Shown: piece by piece, positions 1 through 11,470 of the stretch
Layout: every line of letters begins with the position of its first letter
Numbering within the stretch: the first letter of the stretch is position 1
Source of the DNA: Hymenoscyphus infarciens
Taxonomy: Eukaryota > Ascomycota > Leotiomycetes > Helotiales > Helotiaceae
NCBI GenBank assembly: GCA_001414345.1
Contig: LLCB01000527.1
Coordinates: 1-25,812, forward strand
DNA: 25,812 nucleotides
Direction of reading: 5' to 3'
Notes under the pieces: model-generated
Seen by the model: only the letters and a program-made list of their open reading frames with translations
Database searches by the model: none
What the model was told of the DNA's origin: nothing
Made by a program: the position numbers and the translations under genes

Positions 1-590
1 CTAGCTCTACCTTTTATTTATAAGTAGTTTAACTATATACTTTTCTTAAAGCCTTCTTTTATTTATAAGTAGTTTAACTACGTACTTTTCTAGTAGCTCT
101 ACCTTTTATTTATAAGTAGTTTAACTATATACTTTTCTTAAAGCCTTCTTTTATTTATAAGTAGTTTAACTACGTACTTTTCTAGTAGCTCTACTTTTAG
201 TTTATAAGTAGTTTAACTACGTACTTTTCTAGTAGCTCTACCTTTTATTTATAAGTAGTTTAACTCTATACTTTTCTACTAGCTCTATCTTTTATTTATA
301 AGTAGTTTAACTATATACTTTTCTTAAAGCCTTCTTTTATTTATAAGTAGTTTAACTACGTACTTTTCTAGTAGCTCTACCTTTTATTTATAAGTAGTTT
401 AACTTTATACTTTTCTACTAGCTCTACCTTTTATTTATAAGTAGTTTAACTATATACTTTTCTTAAAGCCTTCTTTTATTTATAAGTAGTTTAACTATAT
501 ACTTTTCTAGTAGCTCTACCTTTTATTCTTAAGTAGTTTAACTATATACTTTTCTTATAGCTCTCTCTTATTTATAAGTAGTTTAACTAC
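1..590. repeat. Tandem array of palindromic motif, 45/47-bp period, 13 copies
   Basis: The core AGTAGTTTAACTA begins at 23, 68, 115, 160, 207, 254, 301, 346, 393, 440, 485, 532 and 577. Spacing is always 45 or 47 bp, giving a two-beat array in which spacers of the type TTAAAGCCTTC and CTAGTAGCTCTAC alternate imperfectly. The array may continue to the left of the window. It lies upstream of the coding tract that starts near 0.9 kb. The central T of the motif fits a RIP-converted C. Confidence 0.93.
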
Positions 591-594
591 GTAC

Positions 595-901
595 TTCTCT
601 AGTAGCCTATTTAGGACCGTTCTTCGTATATGCTATATTTCCCCTCTTTCTCTACTCTTTCCTAGTTTCTCTACTATTTACTAGTATAATAGTTTAAGAT
701 AAAACGTTTTAGAGTTTAAAAATCAATCCTTAGGAGGTAAACGACTAAGCTAGGCTAGTAAATAAAGTATATTATAAATGTTCTTAATATCTTTTATTAA
801 GAAACTCTTTAATTAGTAACCTTAAGTATTAGCTAGCTAATAAAACAGACTAATCCCTAAGATCTTATATACTATACTAATTCTTATAACTTACTAGATT
901 T
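595..901. other. Intergenic, with a pyrimidine-rich stretch
   Basis: No coding frame stands out here. Positions about 636-690 form a C/T-rich stretch (CCCCTCTTTCTCTACTC and following bases). Such tracts are common in fungal promoters, so it could be the remains of the promoter of the plus-strand tract that follows. This is position-based inference only; no TATA or start codon can be trusted after RIP. Confidence 0.3.
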
Positions 902-3736
902 TACTAATAATTATAATCCTATTTAGAATACTAAGTATAATAAAGAGGAGGAGATTTATAACTAGATTATTAAAGAAAAGAAGTACTATTTATAAAAGAA
1001 TATCTCTAGATATATTATATAAGTTTATAATTAAGAGTATATAATTCTATATTTTACTTAAGTATTATTTAATAGAATAGACCTATACCTAGATAGTTCT
1101 TATTCTTATAGAACATTTATAGTTCTCTATATTAGTAACTAGGGTTAGCTTCTTAAACTAAAATTTATACTACTAATTATATATTAACACTTCTAGATAG
1201 TGCTTATAAATAGATAATCCCTTACTATAGCTATACCTAGTCTAAAAGGTTAGTAATAATTAGAATAGGCTTCTTTCTATCTACTCCTCTTAACCTATAA
1301 CTTAGTTTCTATTTAGATCTATTAGATCTTTTTAATAGTGTCTTTACTTATAGTTTAATATTAAAGTATACTTTTATATATAGTCTTTAAGACTTTTATA
1401 TTAAGAAAGGTCTCTATTATATTCCTAACTTAAAAAAGTACTAGGAGTATATATATTTTAACTAGTTAAGAGCTTTAAAGTACTATAAAGATCTTCTTAA
1501 TTACGATTTACTTAAATTAATAAAACGCCTAAAACTCTATACCTTACTTATAAAACCTGCTAAGTTACTTATAGATAGAACTATCCCTACTACTATCTCC
1601 TTAGTTAATACTACTTAGTCTTTAGAAGCTTCTTTAGAGGATGTTTACTCTACTTATTTTTACTAATTATATAACAAAACTAGAGAGGAAATATAGCTAT
1701 ATAATATATATATAGATAAGAATTTTTAATATAAGTATAAAAAAGATAAAGAAGAGTAGTTTTTATATATCTTACTTAATAGTAAATACTTTATACTAGA
1801 TCTTAACCTAGAGATCCTTTAATAGTAATAAGAGGTAGATTAGAACGCCTATAAGGAGGATAGATATCTATATAATTTCTAAGCTACTTTATCTAGTAAG
1901 AAATCTATAGAAAAGTTTAAAGGATTAGACTAAATAGGATTAATAAATTATATTTATTACTATAGTACTACTTTAAGATTAATAAATCTATATTAAGGTA
2001 AACGATTTACTAGTATAGTTTATCTAGTTTAGTAAGTTCTTAACCTTCTTCTAACCCTACTCCTAGTATCTATTATTTTATAATATAATATCGTATATTA
2101 ATTTAACTTATATATTAAGAACAACTATCTAGAATTAGTACTTAAAATATATTATATAATAAACGTATTTTATTAATATACTTATTTATTAGTATGTTAG
2201 CTAAAATATAGTCTCTACTATATCTAATATATTAGGAACAGTGACGACAAGGGAACTAAAAGAGACTAGTCTATAAAAGCCCATCTGGTTAGGGTTTATA
2301 GAGGATGCTCTACTATAAGCTAAGAAGACTCTTTAGATACGTAGACTATATACTAGATAAAGTTATAACGTTTAAAACTTAGAACTATGTTATAAAATCG
2401 ATTTAATAGTACTAATAATATTATATCCTAGTCTAAGAAGACGCTTACTATAATAAGTTAGTATCTTATTAAAAGGGGCGATATCTAAGATCTAAGATAT
2501 ACTAAAATAAAAATTAAAGAGTATATAGTATACTAGTAGGAGTAGTTCTAAAAGAAAGAAGATGCTAAAAGACTTACCTAGTAATATAGACTATATAAGG
2601 AACTATAGCGTCTTTTATACTATAAGTATAAAATAGAGACACTTCTAGCTAAGAAGATTAGAGATTTACCTAATCTTATTAATACTAAAGTTAGTATTCT
2701 AATAAGAAAGCCTTATTAGAGAACATCGTAGGTAGTTTAGAACCTAAGTAGAAGGCTTACCCTACTATAAATTATTACTTAAAGTAAAACTACTATTAAG
2801 TAGAAATTATAATAAGCTAGAATATTATAAGCTAAGTAGGTTACTTAACAGCTATACTATTACTAGTATAAAAGAGCTTAGACGTGATACTTAATTAAGA
2901 AATAGATTTAGATTCTCTATTACTAAGTAGCTGCCTAGGTTTAGTAGCTTTATAATATCTATAACCACTTTAATATAAGAGGAATAAGAAAGGCTACTAC
3001 TTATTTTAAAGTTTTATAGCATAAACTACTATCTATCTATACTAAGACTCTTAAGATTTAAAAGCTTATTACTAGTCTCTTATAAGATAATAGACATCTT
3101 AAAAGACGTCTAGATATACTTTCTCTTTAAACCCTTAACCCTACTACCTTAGAAAATAAGTTAAATAAGATAATCTAGCTATTTAAGATAGTATAAGAGT
3201 CGAGTTTATATACTAATATTAATAGAGAAGAGAATATCGTAGATACTCTTAGCTTCTTCTCCTACCTTCTAATTCTTAAAGGAATTAATACTCTATAAAG
3301 ATTAAAGAGATTAGAGGAGGAGCTTAGCTTTCTTTATTATAAATAGGAAAGAATAGTATAATAGTATATCTAAACTCTAATAACACTTTTTACCTAATTA
3401 TCTAAACTAGTAACTTCTTAATAATATTACTTACTCTACTTTAAAGTCTTATAAAGAGTTCTAACTACTAAGTTACTATATAACTATCTAGAAGAACTCC
3501 TTTCTAGAGACCTAATAGATAGACTTATAAATATAAGTATATATTAATTTTATAAGAAAAGCAACTAACTTTCTAGTAGAGACTCTAGAACTAGTATATA
3601 ATTCTATTCTAACTTTTACTAAGTAATATAACTTAAATTTAACATAATAATAATAGAATATCTCTATAAATATATCTATATCTAACTATAAAGGCTTTAA
3701 TTTAAGCAAGAGTATTTAAAAAGAGGGTTTTAAGAG
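902..3736 (+). pseudogene. RIP-degraded large coding tract A (~945 codons), unknown family
   Basis: One frame (codons starting at positions equal to 2 mod 3) is favoured throughout. It has few TAA/TAG compared with the other two frames, stop-free runs of over 50 codons (about 1455-1615) and a charged composition, for example RALKYYKDLLNYDLLKLIKR near 1470 and KYKIETLLAKKIRDLPNLI near 2620. The C-terminal third has helical, Leu/Glu/Lys-rich stretches such as LKRLEEELSFL near 3305, suggesting coiled coil. The stops are all TAA/TAG, as expected for converted CAA/CAG/TGG. The start is unresolved (somewhere about 840-960) because ATG is lost. I recognise no family and see no transposase or polymerase motif. 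The part at 2229-2312 is markedly less mutated. The 3' end overlaps the beginning of the next tract. Confidence 0.55.
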
Positions 3737-6087
3737 AAGTAGAATTAATAAAGAATAGATAAGAGAGTATATTAAAAGCTTTAAATATATTATTAACGTT
3801 AGTAATTCCTATAATATAATAAGTAAGTTTAAAGATTTTAGTAAAAGTTAGATTAAAGATATAGTAAAAGTACTTATTTTAATAAATTTAATTAATATTC
3901 TATAAAAACGTTACTATAGCTATTAATAGAAGTATTTATTACTTTATAATTAGTAGAGAATCTTATTTAAATAAGAGCCTTAAATCTTAGCCCTAAGCTA
4001 TAATAATAATAACGCCTCTAATAAACTCCTACTAATAATAAATAAAGAATCTAAACCCTCTCTATTATTATAAAGGAAGTATAAAACTTATAAAAGAGAT
4101 AGTAGACGATTTATATATTAAAAAGAAAAAAAATTACCTAGCCTTAATTATTAATATATCTTAACTCTATTATTAAAATATAATATAGATAGGAATACCT
4201 CTATCTACTCTTTAGAAAAAGGAAGAAGAAATTAAAAGAGTAATAAAATTAATTAACATCTATACCTATATACGTTATAGTATATATTATAGTAGAAGTT
4301 AGTCTAAATTAGGAACTAGACATAGTATATATTTATAAACCGCCTATATACTAGTAATAGCATCTTTAATTCTTCTTAGATAAGTAGCTTAATATCTCGT
4401 AGCCGATTCTAATATAATACTATTTAATAGTCTTTAGTAACTAGTATATACTTTATACTAATAATAAATATATACTAGGGTTCTAATAATAATAGACTTT
4501 AGTAACCTGTTAGTATACTCTATAATATTAAGTAGTCTATTTATTAACTTATAGATTATACTATATTATAGTTAGAGGTATAACTTTAATATATAATTAT
4601 AGTATATATATATAGTGTTATTAACTATAAGCTTTATAAAGTTAACTAAACCTAAAGATTTCTCTATATAGTATAGAGATTTGTTAAGAATACCTAAATT
4701 CTAAAATAACTAAGTTAGACAGCCTTCTATACTTAGTAAATAGTTAACTATAAAGTCTTTAGAATTACTTAAAGAAAGTAGTAAGCTATAAAATAAATTC
4801 TTATAGTTATTCTATAATAGTATTAGTAATAATAAATATCGTATGTTTAAGATAGAGAAGGATATATTTATAAGATATATTAGCTTTATACTTAAGACTA
4901 GTATAGTAGGTATAAATATATTTATAGAGCTGTTGATTTTAGTACTAGAGAAAGGTATATTAGAAGAGGTAGCTAAGAAGAATTTTATAAGATTAACTTT
5001 AATACTATAGGTAGTACTAAGAGTCGAATATCATAAACTTAGAGTAGGTAGTTATTATCTTTAAATTAGTGTCTTATATACCTAAGTTATATAACGCTTA
5101 TACTTAATCTTAGTTAGAATCTCCTATTAGAAGTTAATAGATGATAATATAAATTATAGCTTTTAAAGAGGCTTATCTTATTATTTTTCTTAAGCTAGCT
5201 TAGATAATCTATTATTATAAGCTTATAGGTTACTAGTAAGCTCTTAAAAGACTTGTCAGTTATTTAAGGTAGGTTTCTACTATTTATTATAGTATATCTA
5301 TTAACTAGGCCTTTAATAGTTTATAACTTAAGCAATTCTATTAGTTACTAGCTAGTAAAAGAGGAATTAGGTATATATACTATTATAGGCGAGTCTAATT
5401 TAACTTAGTATAAGAGTAGTAGTAAAGAAGATTAATATTATAATATTATATATACTAGACTTTAGGTACTCCCGTCGTTGTTTATTAAGAGAGCGACTAT
5501 AAGTAGTAAGTAAGAAGGCTACCTTATATAAGTATATAATATTAAAATAGGACCTTAGCTCTAACTTTAACTTCTACTACTTATAACCTCTACTATTATT
5601 ATAACTTAAGAGAACCTAGAATTTCGTCGCATTCCTATGTTTATAATAGCTTTTTATAAGTAGTAAACTAGTAATAAGTCTCTAGGATTTAATTAAGGTA
5701 TATATAACTCCTTCTAGAACTTAATAAACCTTATTAAATTTTTAATAGCTATATTATTACTCTTAAACCTTATAGTATTTTACTTTATATTCTAGTAAGG
5801 TATAAGTAAGTTATCCTATATAATAAAATTTACTAATTTTTTAATAGTAATTATAACTTCTTAAAATAGTATAATAACTCCTTACCTAATAATTAGTATA
5901 ATAAGTCCTTAGACTATAATAACTAGTAGAATAACTTCCTAGCTTATTATAAATCCTATTACAAATCCTAAGCTTAGTTAGCCTATTATAAATCCTAAGT
6001 ATAGTTAGCCTATTATAAATCCTATTATAAATCCCTAGCCTAGCTTATTAAGACCTCTCTATATACCTTATCTAATAACTAGTATAG
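3661..6087 (+). pseudogene. RIP-degraded coding tract D (~800 codons), unknown family
   Basis: The frame with codons at 1 mod 3 is best supported from about 3661. Clear runs include KEIVDDLYIKKKKNYLALI near 4095 and, near 4765-5060, a long run with a single TAG that contains GILEEVAKKNFIRL and VEYHKLRVGSYYL. After about 5060 the composition shifts to Ser/Pro/Gln/Tyr-rich and looks disordered, ending in the 27-bp repeat at 5943-6040. The IVDD string is not in a reverse-transcriptase context and is not taken as an RT motif. The tract lies on the same strand as its neighbours, overlapping A upstream and B downstream. Family unknown; the boundaries are soft and introns cannot be excluded. Confidence 0.45.
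5943..6040 (+). repeat. 27-bp coding-type tandem repeat
   Basis: The unit CCTATTAYAAATCCTAAG followed by a variable TAG-rich end recurs at 5955 and 5982, with partial copies on both sides. The length is a multiple of three, so it stays in frame. Read in the frame of tract D it gives a Leu/Ile/Ser-rich string, in which codons for Pro and Gln could have been lost to RIP. Read in the frame of tract B it gives a repeated INP-type string. It lies where the two tracts overlap, so it belongs to the end of one or the start of the other. Confidence 0.7.
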
Positions 6088-9050
6088 CCTATATCTACTA
6101 TAAGTAATAAAGAGTTAAAACTCTCTATTAATAATATAAATTATTTTATAATTATAAAATTATATCTTATAATAATAGTACTAATCTTCTTATAAAGTCT
6201 CTAAATAGTATAATCTAGTTAGAAGTACTATATAAACACTTTTTAGAAAGCTCTATTAGATTATTTAAAATAAGTGTTATAGAATATAACTAACTACTTA
6301 AAAGTATTAATATAACTAAGTCTATAGTAGAGAGAAAGGTTAAGAATAGACTAAAGGATTATTAAAAGGATTACTTAATTTATTATATATTTAAGAAAGA
6401 GAGAGTTAAATTCTTTAAAATCGATAGCTCTACTACTCCTAATCTTATACTTACTAGATCTTAAGAATTCTAGACTCTAGATAGGCTTATTTATTACGTT
6501 ATCCTCTTTAATAGAGTACCTATATCCGATCCTTTAACTCGAAAGGTGCTTATACTAAATCCTCTCTAAGATCTAAGCTAAAACCCTACCTCTACTATAT
6601 TTAAATAAGCTAGGATTTATAACTAAGATAACTAGCTAGTATAAAAAGGCTTTATTCTAAGACTAGCACCTACCTTAGAGGAAAAGGTTTAGTTATAGCT
6701 ATCTAATATTCCTTTTTATAAATATATTAGTAGTAACCTAGACTAATTCTATATATTTAGATTAGAGGTCTTCTTAGAAAAGGTTACTAACTTCCTCGAT
6801 TCTAATCTTATAAAAGTATTTATATAAGTTAATAGGAAAGGTAGACCTAGAGTATTCTACCTAGTTAAAATTAAGAGCTGGCTTAGCTTTATAGTAGAGC
6901 TCTTAGCTTAACTAGAAGAGGCTAGTGCTAGGTTTATCTAATAAAATAGTATGTTTTTTTATTATATTATATATATACTAGAAGGATTTCCTAATAACAC
7001 TATTAATATAAAGACATATATCTTCTTAGTTATCTAAGTCTTAACTTAAATATAGGTGTTTATATATTTTTAGGTTAATATTAATAAAAAGTAAGTATAT
7101 TATATAACTTACTTTAAAGACTTTTACTTAGACTAGTATTAAAGAGCAAAGAACTTATCTTATTAGATCTATTTTAATATATAAAAGTAGGGTTTAATAT
7201 AGTACTTCTTTATATTAATTATATAATTACTTAAGTACTTTTAGTACTAGATTAAGTATTTCTAGAAGGTTAGATTACCTTAACTAGTAAATCTAGTAGC
7301 TACTAAATTAAGAACTACTATAAGACCTCAAGTTTCTCTTAATACTAATAAGCTTAAAGCTACTATTAGAGCTCGTACTTAATAGACTAAAAAGCAAAAG
7401 CTAGATAAAATAGATCCTTAAATATAAACTTATATTAATAAACCTATTATTAACCTAAATACCTAAGTTAACCTTAATACTTTATCTAAGATCTAAGGTC
7501 TTTCTTATAAACTTATAGATGTTAAATAGTTAATTATTAATAAAATAGTAAGATAAGCTATATAAAAAGTATAGAAGGTAGTAGGTATTATTTATTAAAA
7601 ACTACTACTTACTTCTAGAGTATAGAGTAGTACTATTAGTAGAGTAGCCCCTGTTTCCTTAGGTCTTAATTTAATATTTAGTAGAGTATTTCCTAATAGT
7701 ATTAATAATTTTTTAGCTTAACCTCCTCCTAATATAATACTTAATAGCTAATTTATAATAATTCCTAGTAGTAATTTTTTAGCTTAGTTAGGTAGTAATA
7801 GAGCTAGTAATAGACTTCTATATTTAAGTTAAAAGCGTAGAGTAAGTAAAGAACCTCTTTATTTAAGCTAAAAGTATAAAGAATACTATATTAGAGATAG
7901 AGTAATTAATAACTTTTTAGCTTAGCCTTATCTTACCTACTAGTTTAGTAGTAATAGAGCTTATAATAAACTCTAAGAGCTTAGTAGTAACTTTAATAAT
8001 AAACTACTTTATTTAAGTTAAAAGTATAAAGTAAGTAATAAGCCCTCTAGTTAAAAGTTTAATAGTAACTTTAATAGACCTAGCTATTATAATAGCAAGG
8101 AAAATATACTATCTTATTATTTTAGTTCTAGATAGGCCTCTTTATTTAATAAAAGCTAGCTAGCCTTTGTTAATTAATCTTAAGATAAATTAGCCTAAAG
8201 TTCTAGCTATACCTAATCTCTATTCTAAACTCTTATATCTGTTCTAGAGGCTTAATAAGAGTTAGATATTATAAGTATTTAAGTTCTAATTAATAACTAT
8301 ATTAAAGTTTAAGATTCTATTCTAGAGGTTTAATAGAAGTTAGATATTACTAGTATTAAAGTACCTAATTCTCTATTAATTATATCTATTTTAAAAGCCT
8401 AAGAGGATTTAAATATTCTTATTTAGATTTCTAAAGCTCTTAAGTACTTAAGTATACTTTATTCTCTATTCTAAAGTACTAAATAACTCTTAATTAAATA
8501 ATAAAACACTACTAAGGAGCGTTTAGTTCTAGCGGATTTTGATAGTCTCCTAAGTATAGCTAATCTTAGTCTAAGAGATATTAATACTTAGCTTAGTTCT
8601 CTTTTAAAAGAAAAGTTTAAGTCTTTTATATATATAATTATTTAAAACTAGTTTAATAACCTTAATAGTATAATATCTTAAACCGATTTTGAAAATTAAA
8701 GTATCTAGGAGAATAAAGACGAATAGAACTTATAAGATCTTCTAATTAAGTTCTCTAATAAAGATAAGAAAGAAGACTAAGAGAACCTTAAATTAGTATA
8801 TATATAGATTTATTAAATAAAGTATTAGGTTAGATTTAGTAATACCTAGAGTGTTAAGTTATTCTTAATTTTTTCTGCTTTATTAGCTTTACTATATCTT
8901 ATAAGATAGTCTAAATTAATAATTAAACTAATCTTCTTCCTTTTAATAACTATAATAATAAAAGATTATTTAATTTACCTCTCTTAGCTATTATAGGTTT
9001 TAGAATAAAAAGTATAATATAAGTTTAACTATTAACCGAGCGACTATTAA
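6060..9050 (+). pseudogene. RIP-degraded large coding tract B (~1000 codons), unknown family
   Basis: One frame (0 mod 3) holds without interruption from about 6060, possibly from 5820, to about 9050. The N-terminal half has long stop-poor runs with normal protein composition: IVERKVKNRLKDY near 6320, RVPISDPLTRKVLILNPL near 6515, FLEKVTNFLDSNLIKVFI near 6770 and VNRKGRPRVFYLVKIKSWL near 6827. From about 7300 onward it becomes Ser/Asn/Lys/Pro-rich with internal repeats, which suggests a disordered tail. These include three TTTTTTAGCTTA-type blocks (about 7710, 7777, 7913), three TTTAAGYTAAAAG blocks (about 7823, 7861, 8010), and a paired block near 8230 and 8325. It converges on the next tract across the motif cluster at 9055-9235. 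I could not assign it to a family. Confidence 0.58.
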
Positions 9051-9054
9051 CTTT

Positions 9055-9235
9055 AGAAGTTAAACTATAGGTACCTTATACTAAGGATTATACTAGTAAT
9101 TCTAGTAGTTAAACTACTAATCTTTCTAGCTAAGTATAGTAGTCTTAATCTTTATACTAGAGATTCTAGTAGTTAAACTACTAATCTTTATAGCTTAGTA
9201 TAGTAGCTAGTAAATATTCTAGAAGTTAAACTACT
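9055..9235. repeat. Cluster of four palindromic motif copies
   Basis: Copies of AGWAGTTAAACTAYT start at 9055, 9104, 9168 and 9221. Those at 9104 and 9168 match the full 15-base palindrome AGTAGTTAAACTACT. Spacing is irregular (49, 64, 53). The cluster lies between the converging ends of the plus-strand tract B and the minus-strand tract H. Confidence 0.88.
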
Positions 9236-9255
9236 AATTTATAATTTAATTTAAG

Positions 9256-10395
9256 ACTTTTATAAATAGAGGCTAAAATTGTTAAACTTTTAGTCTTTAA
9301 TTTAAGACTTTTAGCTACTTATAAGTTCTAAACCTATTTCTATATTCTAACCTATATTTTTTTTATAAGTAAGCTAATAGAATTTAAAGATAAACTACTA
9401 ATAGTTTTAAGTAAGCTATTTAAAGCTATAAGATAATTCCTTAATACTCTTATACTATTAATTAAAAGAGACTTAAGCTATTATCTTAATAGCTTAAAAC
9501 CTTAAAAACAATAAAGCTCTTAATACCTTAAAATAATACTACCTTAAATCTCTAAATATATAATTATCTATATAGAAATCTCGTTATAAGATAGAAATAC
9601 TCTTCTTAAATCCTTAGAAACCTTAAATAGATCCTTAAAGTAAACTTAAAGAAAATCTACTTATATCTATATAGTATATTCTTATTCTTCTAGCTTAATT
9701 TTTATAATAATAGTTTAGCCCTTCTTAGTAGAGTAGATCTACTTAGCTTAGTATAGAATATCTTTACTTATTATATAAATAATAGTATAAATATTAGTAG
9801 AGTTAATAAATCGGTAAGTACGCTTTAAATTATTCTTCTTTTCTTAAATAACTATATTAATAAATGTTTTTAGAAAAAAGAGCTAAGACTAATCTTAATA
9901 ACCTTAATCTCCTTTTTTACCTTAGCTTATATAGTCTTTATAAAAGCTTTAAGCTATAGTTTATTATTAATATAAATAGTATAAATATTAAGAGATAGAC
10001 TCTTATATTCTTAGTAGCTTTATTATCTTCTTTTACTTTTTTATTTTCTTCCTATTAAGTAGTAATATACTCTAAATCTACGAAGTTCTCTTTCTTTTTA
10101 ATAAGTTTATTATATAACTTCTTAAATATTTAGATTATTAATTTAATACTAGTGTTGTTTTAAATAAAGGTGTTATATTTAGTATTATCCTTATAAGTTA
10201 TTATAGTTATATACTTTAGAAAGTATCTTATTAGGATATTAATATTTTAAAACCGGTTAGTAAAGGTATATATTAGTAGCTTAGTAACTTATAGATCGAT
10301 AATCTACTAAAACTTAGTATTATTATTTATATCTTCGCTCTCTTAGCTATTAATAAAGTAAAGTATTTTTATTATATTATCTATTATCTTATACT
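9256..10395 (-). pseudogene. RIP-degraded coding tract H (~380 codons), minus strand
   Basis: On the minus strand one frame is stop-poor and charged in its N-terminal part: NSxESEDINNNTKF near 10340, ITIITYKDNTKYNTFI near 10190, then KLIKKKENFVDLEYITT and EENKKVKEDNKATKN near 10120-10020. The C-terminal two thirds is poorer in complexity (Tyr/Leu/Arg/Ser, probably a His/Pro/Ser-rich disordered region before RIP). The plus strand across the same interval also reads fairly open, but as hydrophobic Leu/Ile/Ser/Phe strings typical of an antisense shadow, so I favour minus. A small nucleic-acid-binding (gag-like) protein would fit the composition, but I see no zinc knuckle and do not claim it. It is divergent from the plus-strand tract starting near 10442. 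Confidence 0.4.
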
Positions 10396-10441
10396 TAAAA
10401 TATCCTTATTAGATTAGAGCTTAAGTTAGCCTTAGAGAGAG

Positions 10442-11470
10442 GGGGTTCGTTCTAGCTATATACTTATAAAGAATAAGTAATAGTCTATTATAGATTCTTA
10501 AAGCTTAAGATATAAAGTAAGGATAATAATTAGTTCTTAATTAAAAGAGGTAGAGAAGATATCTAAAAGACTAGCGATTACTAGGTTAGAAGAGAGGAGA
10601 GATAGTAATAATTGTAATACTAGGTATCTTAGTAAAGTATTAAGTATTATATAGTATAGCTATAATATATAATGCTTATAAAACTAAAGGTAAGTAGAGT
10701 AAGTATATAAGTAGGGTATTAAGTATAAGCATAGCTAATAAAAACACTTTTATTAGATAGAATTCTATAGTTAAATCTTAAATAATAGACTTATTAAATT
10801 ATAATCCTTTACCTTTAGTAGAGCTAATTTTATCCTTAGTAAATAAGATATTTAACTAACTTTAGTATAACTAGAAGTAAAAGTATAAGTACTTTAATAG
10901 CTTAGAGAGTAGCTTATAAGCTACTACTATATTCTTAGATAACTATTTACCTAATATACTTAAATATCTACTAGAATCGTATATACTATTTAACTTAATT
11001 ATTAAGCTTTAAGAATAGTAGAGGACTTACTTAGAAAAAGAGAAAAGTATTTATTTCTAACTAGAATTAAAGTAATAGAATATATCTAACTCTCTCTAGT
11101 TTACTAAGCTTTAATAGATATTAGGATTTTCTACTTAAAGTATAAAAAGTACTAGGCTTTAAAGGTACTATTAGTTATATTAGTTATATTAGTTATTCTT
11201 ACTTACTATTTCTATTAGCTCTTTTTATAATAATTACTTTAGAATCTATAATTTACTAATATATTATAAGCCTAGCTAATGCTCTAATAGCTAGAAGATA
11301 GCTTATAGCCTTATCTCTATCTAATATATATATTACTACTCCTTTAATTATACCTCTTATTACTCTCTTCTTCTATTTAAGTAATCTACGTATTCTAATC
11401 TAAAGATAGCGTATATAACCTTTATATATTATTTCCTAAGCTCTTAGCTTATTTCTTAGATATTATTTTA
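10442..11470 (+). pseudogene. RIP-degraded coding tract E, divergent from H
   Basis: The first block (frame 2 mod 3, about 10442-10660) contains a convincing run, LKEVEKISKRLAITRLEERR at about 10535-10600, followed by an intact Cys in NNCNTRYLSKVLSII. From about 10680 the best frame changes to 0 mod 3 and runs to about 11470 with a Pro/Asn/Ser/Lys-rich composition (NYNPLPLVELILSLVNKIF near 10800; TYLEKEKSIYF near 11026). A 9-bp unit occurs three times at 11168-11194 (TATTAGTTA), encoding a three-residue repeat. The frame change may be an intron or an indel; I cannot tell which. Family unknown. Confidence 0.4.

Noticed and set aside
1..590. CRISPR-like array because of short repeats at regular spacing.
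   Set aside because: The spacers are themselves repeated rather than unique, the sequence is RIP-mutated fungal DNA, and no cas genes exist in it.
902..3736. Assigning tract A to a known fungal element family such as DUF3435 or DUF3723 proteins.
   Set aside because: I could not match any characteristic motif with confidence from the mutated translation.
4095..4115. IVDD string in tract D resembling the YxDD motif of reverse transcriptases.
   Set aside because: No other RT block (fingers, palm A or C context) is visible around it, and the preceding residues do not fit. It is a chance acidic pair.
9700..10300. Gag-like protein with zinc knuckles in tract H.
   Set aside because: Composition would fit, but no CX2CX4HX4C spacing can be shown even if Tyr is allowed to stand for lost Cys/His.
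9300..10440. A plus-strand gene running continuously from 9.3 to 11.5 kb.
   Set aside because: The plus frame is fairly open but gives hydrophobic Leu/Ile/Ser/Phe strings, while the minus strand gives Lys/Glu/Asp-rich strings. The plus reading looks like an antisense shadow, though I am not certain.
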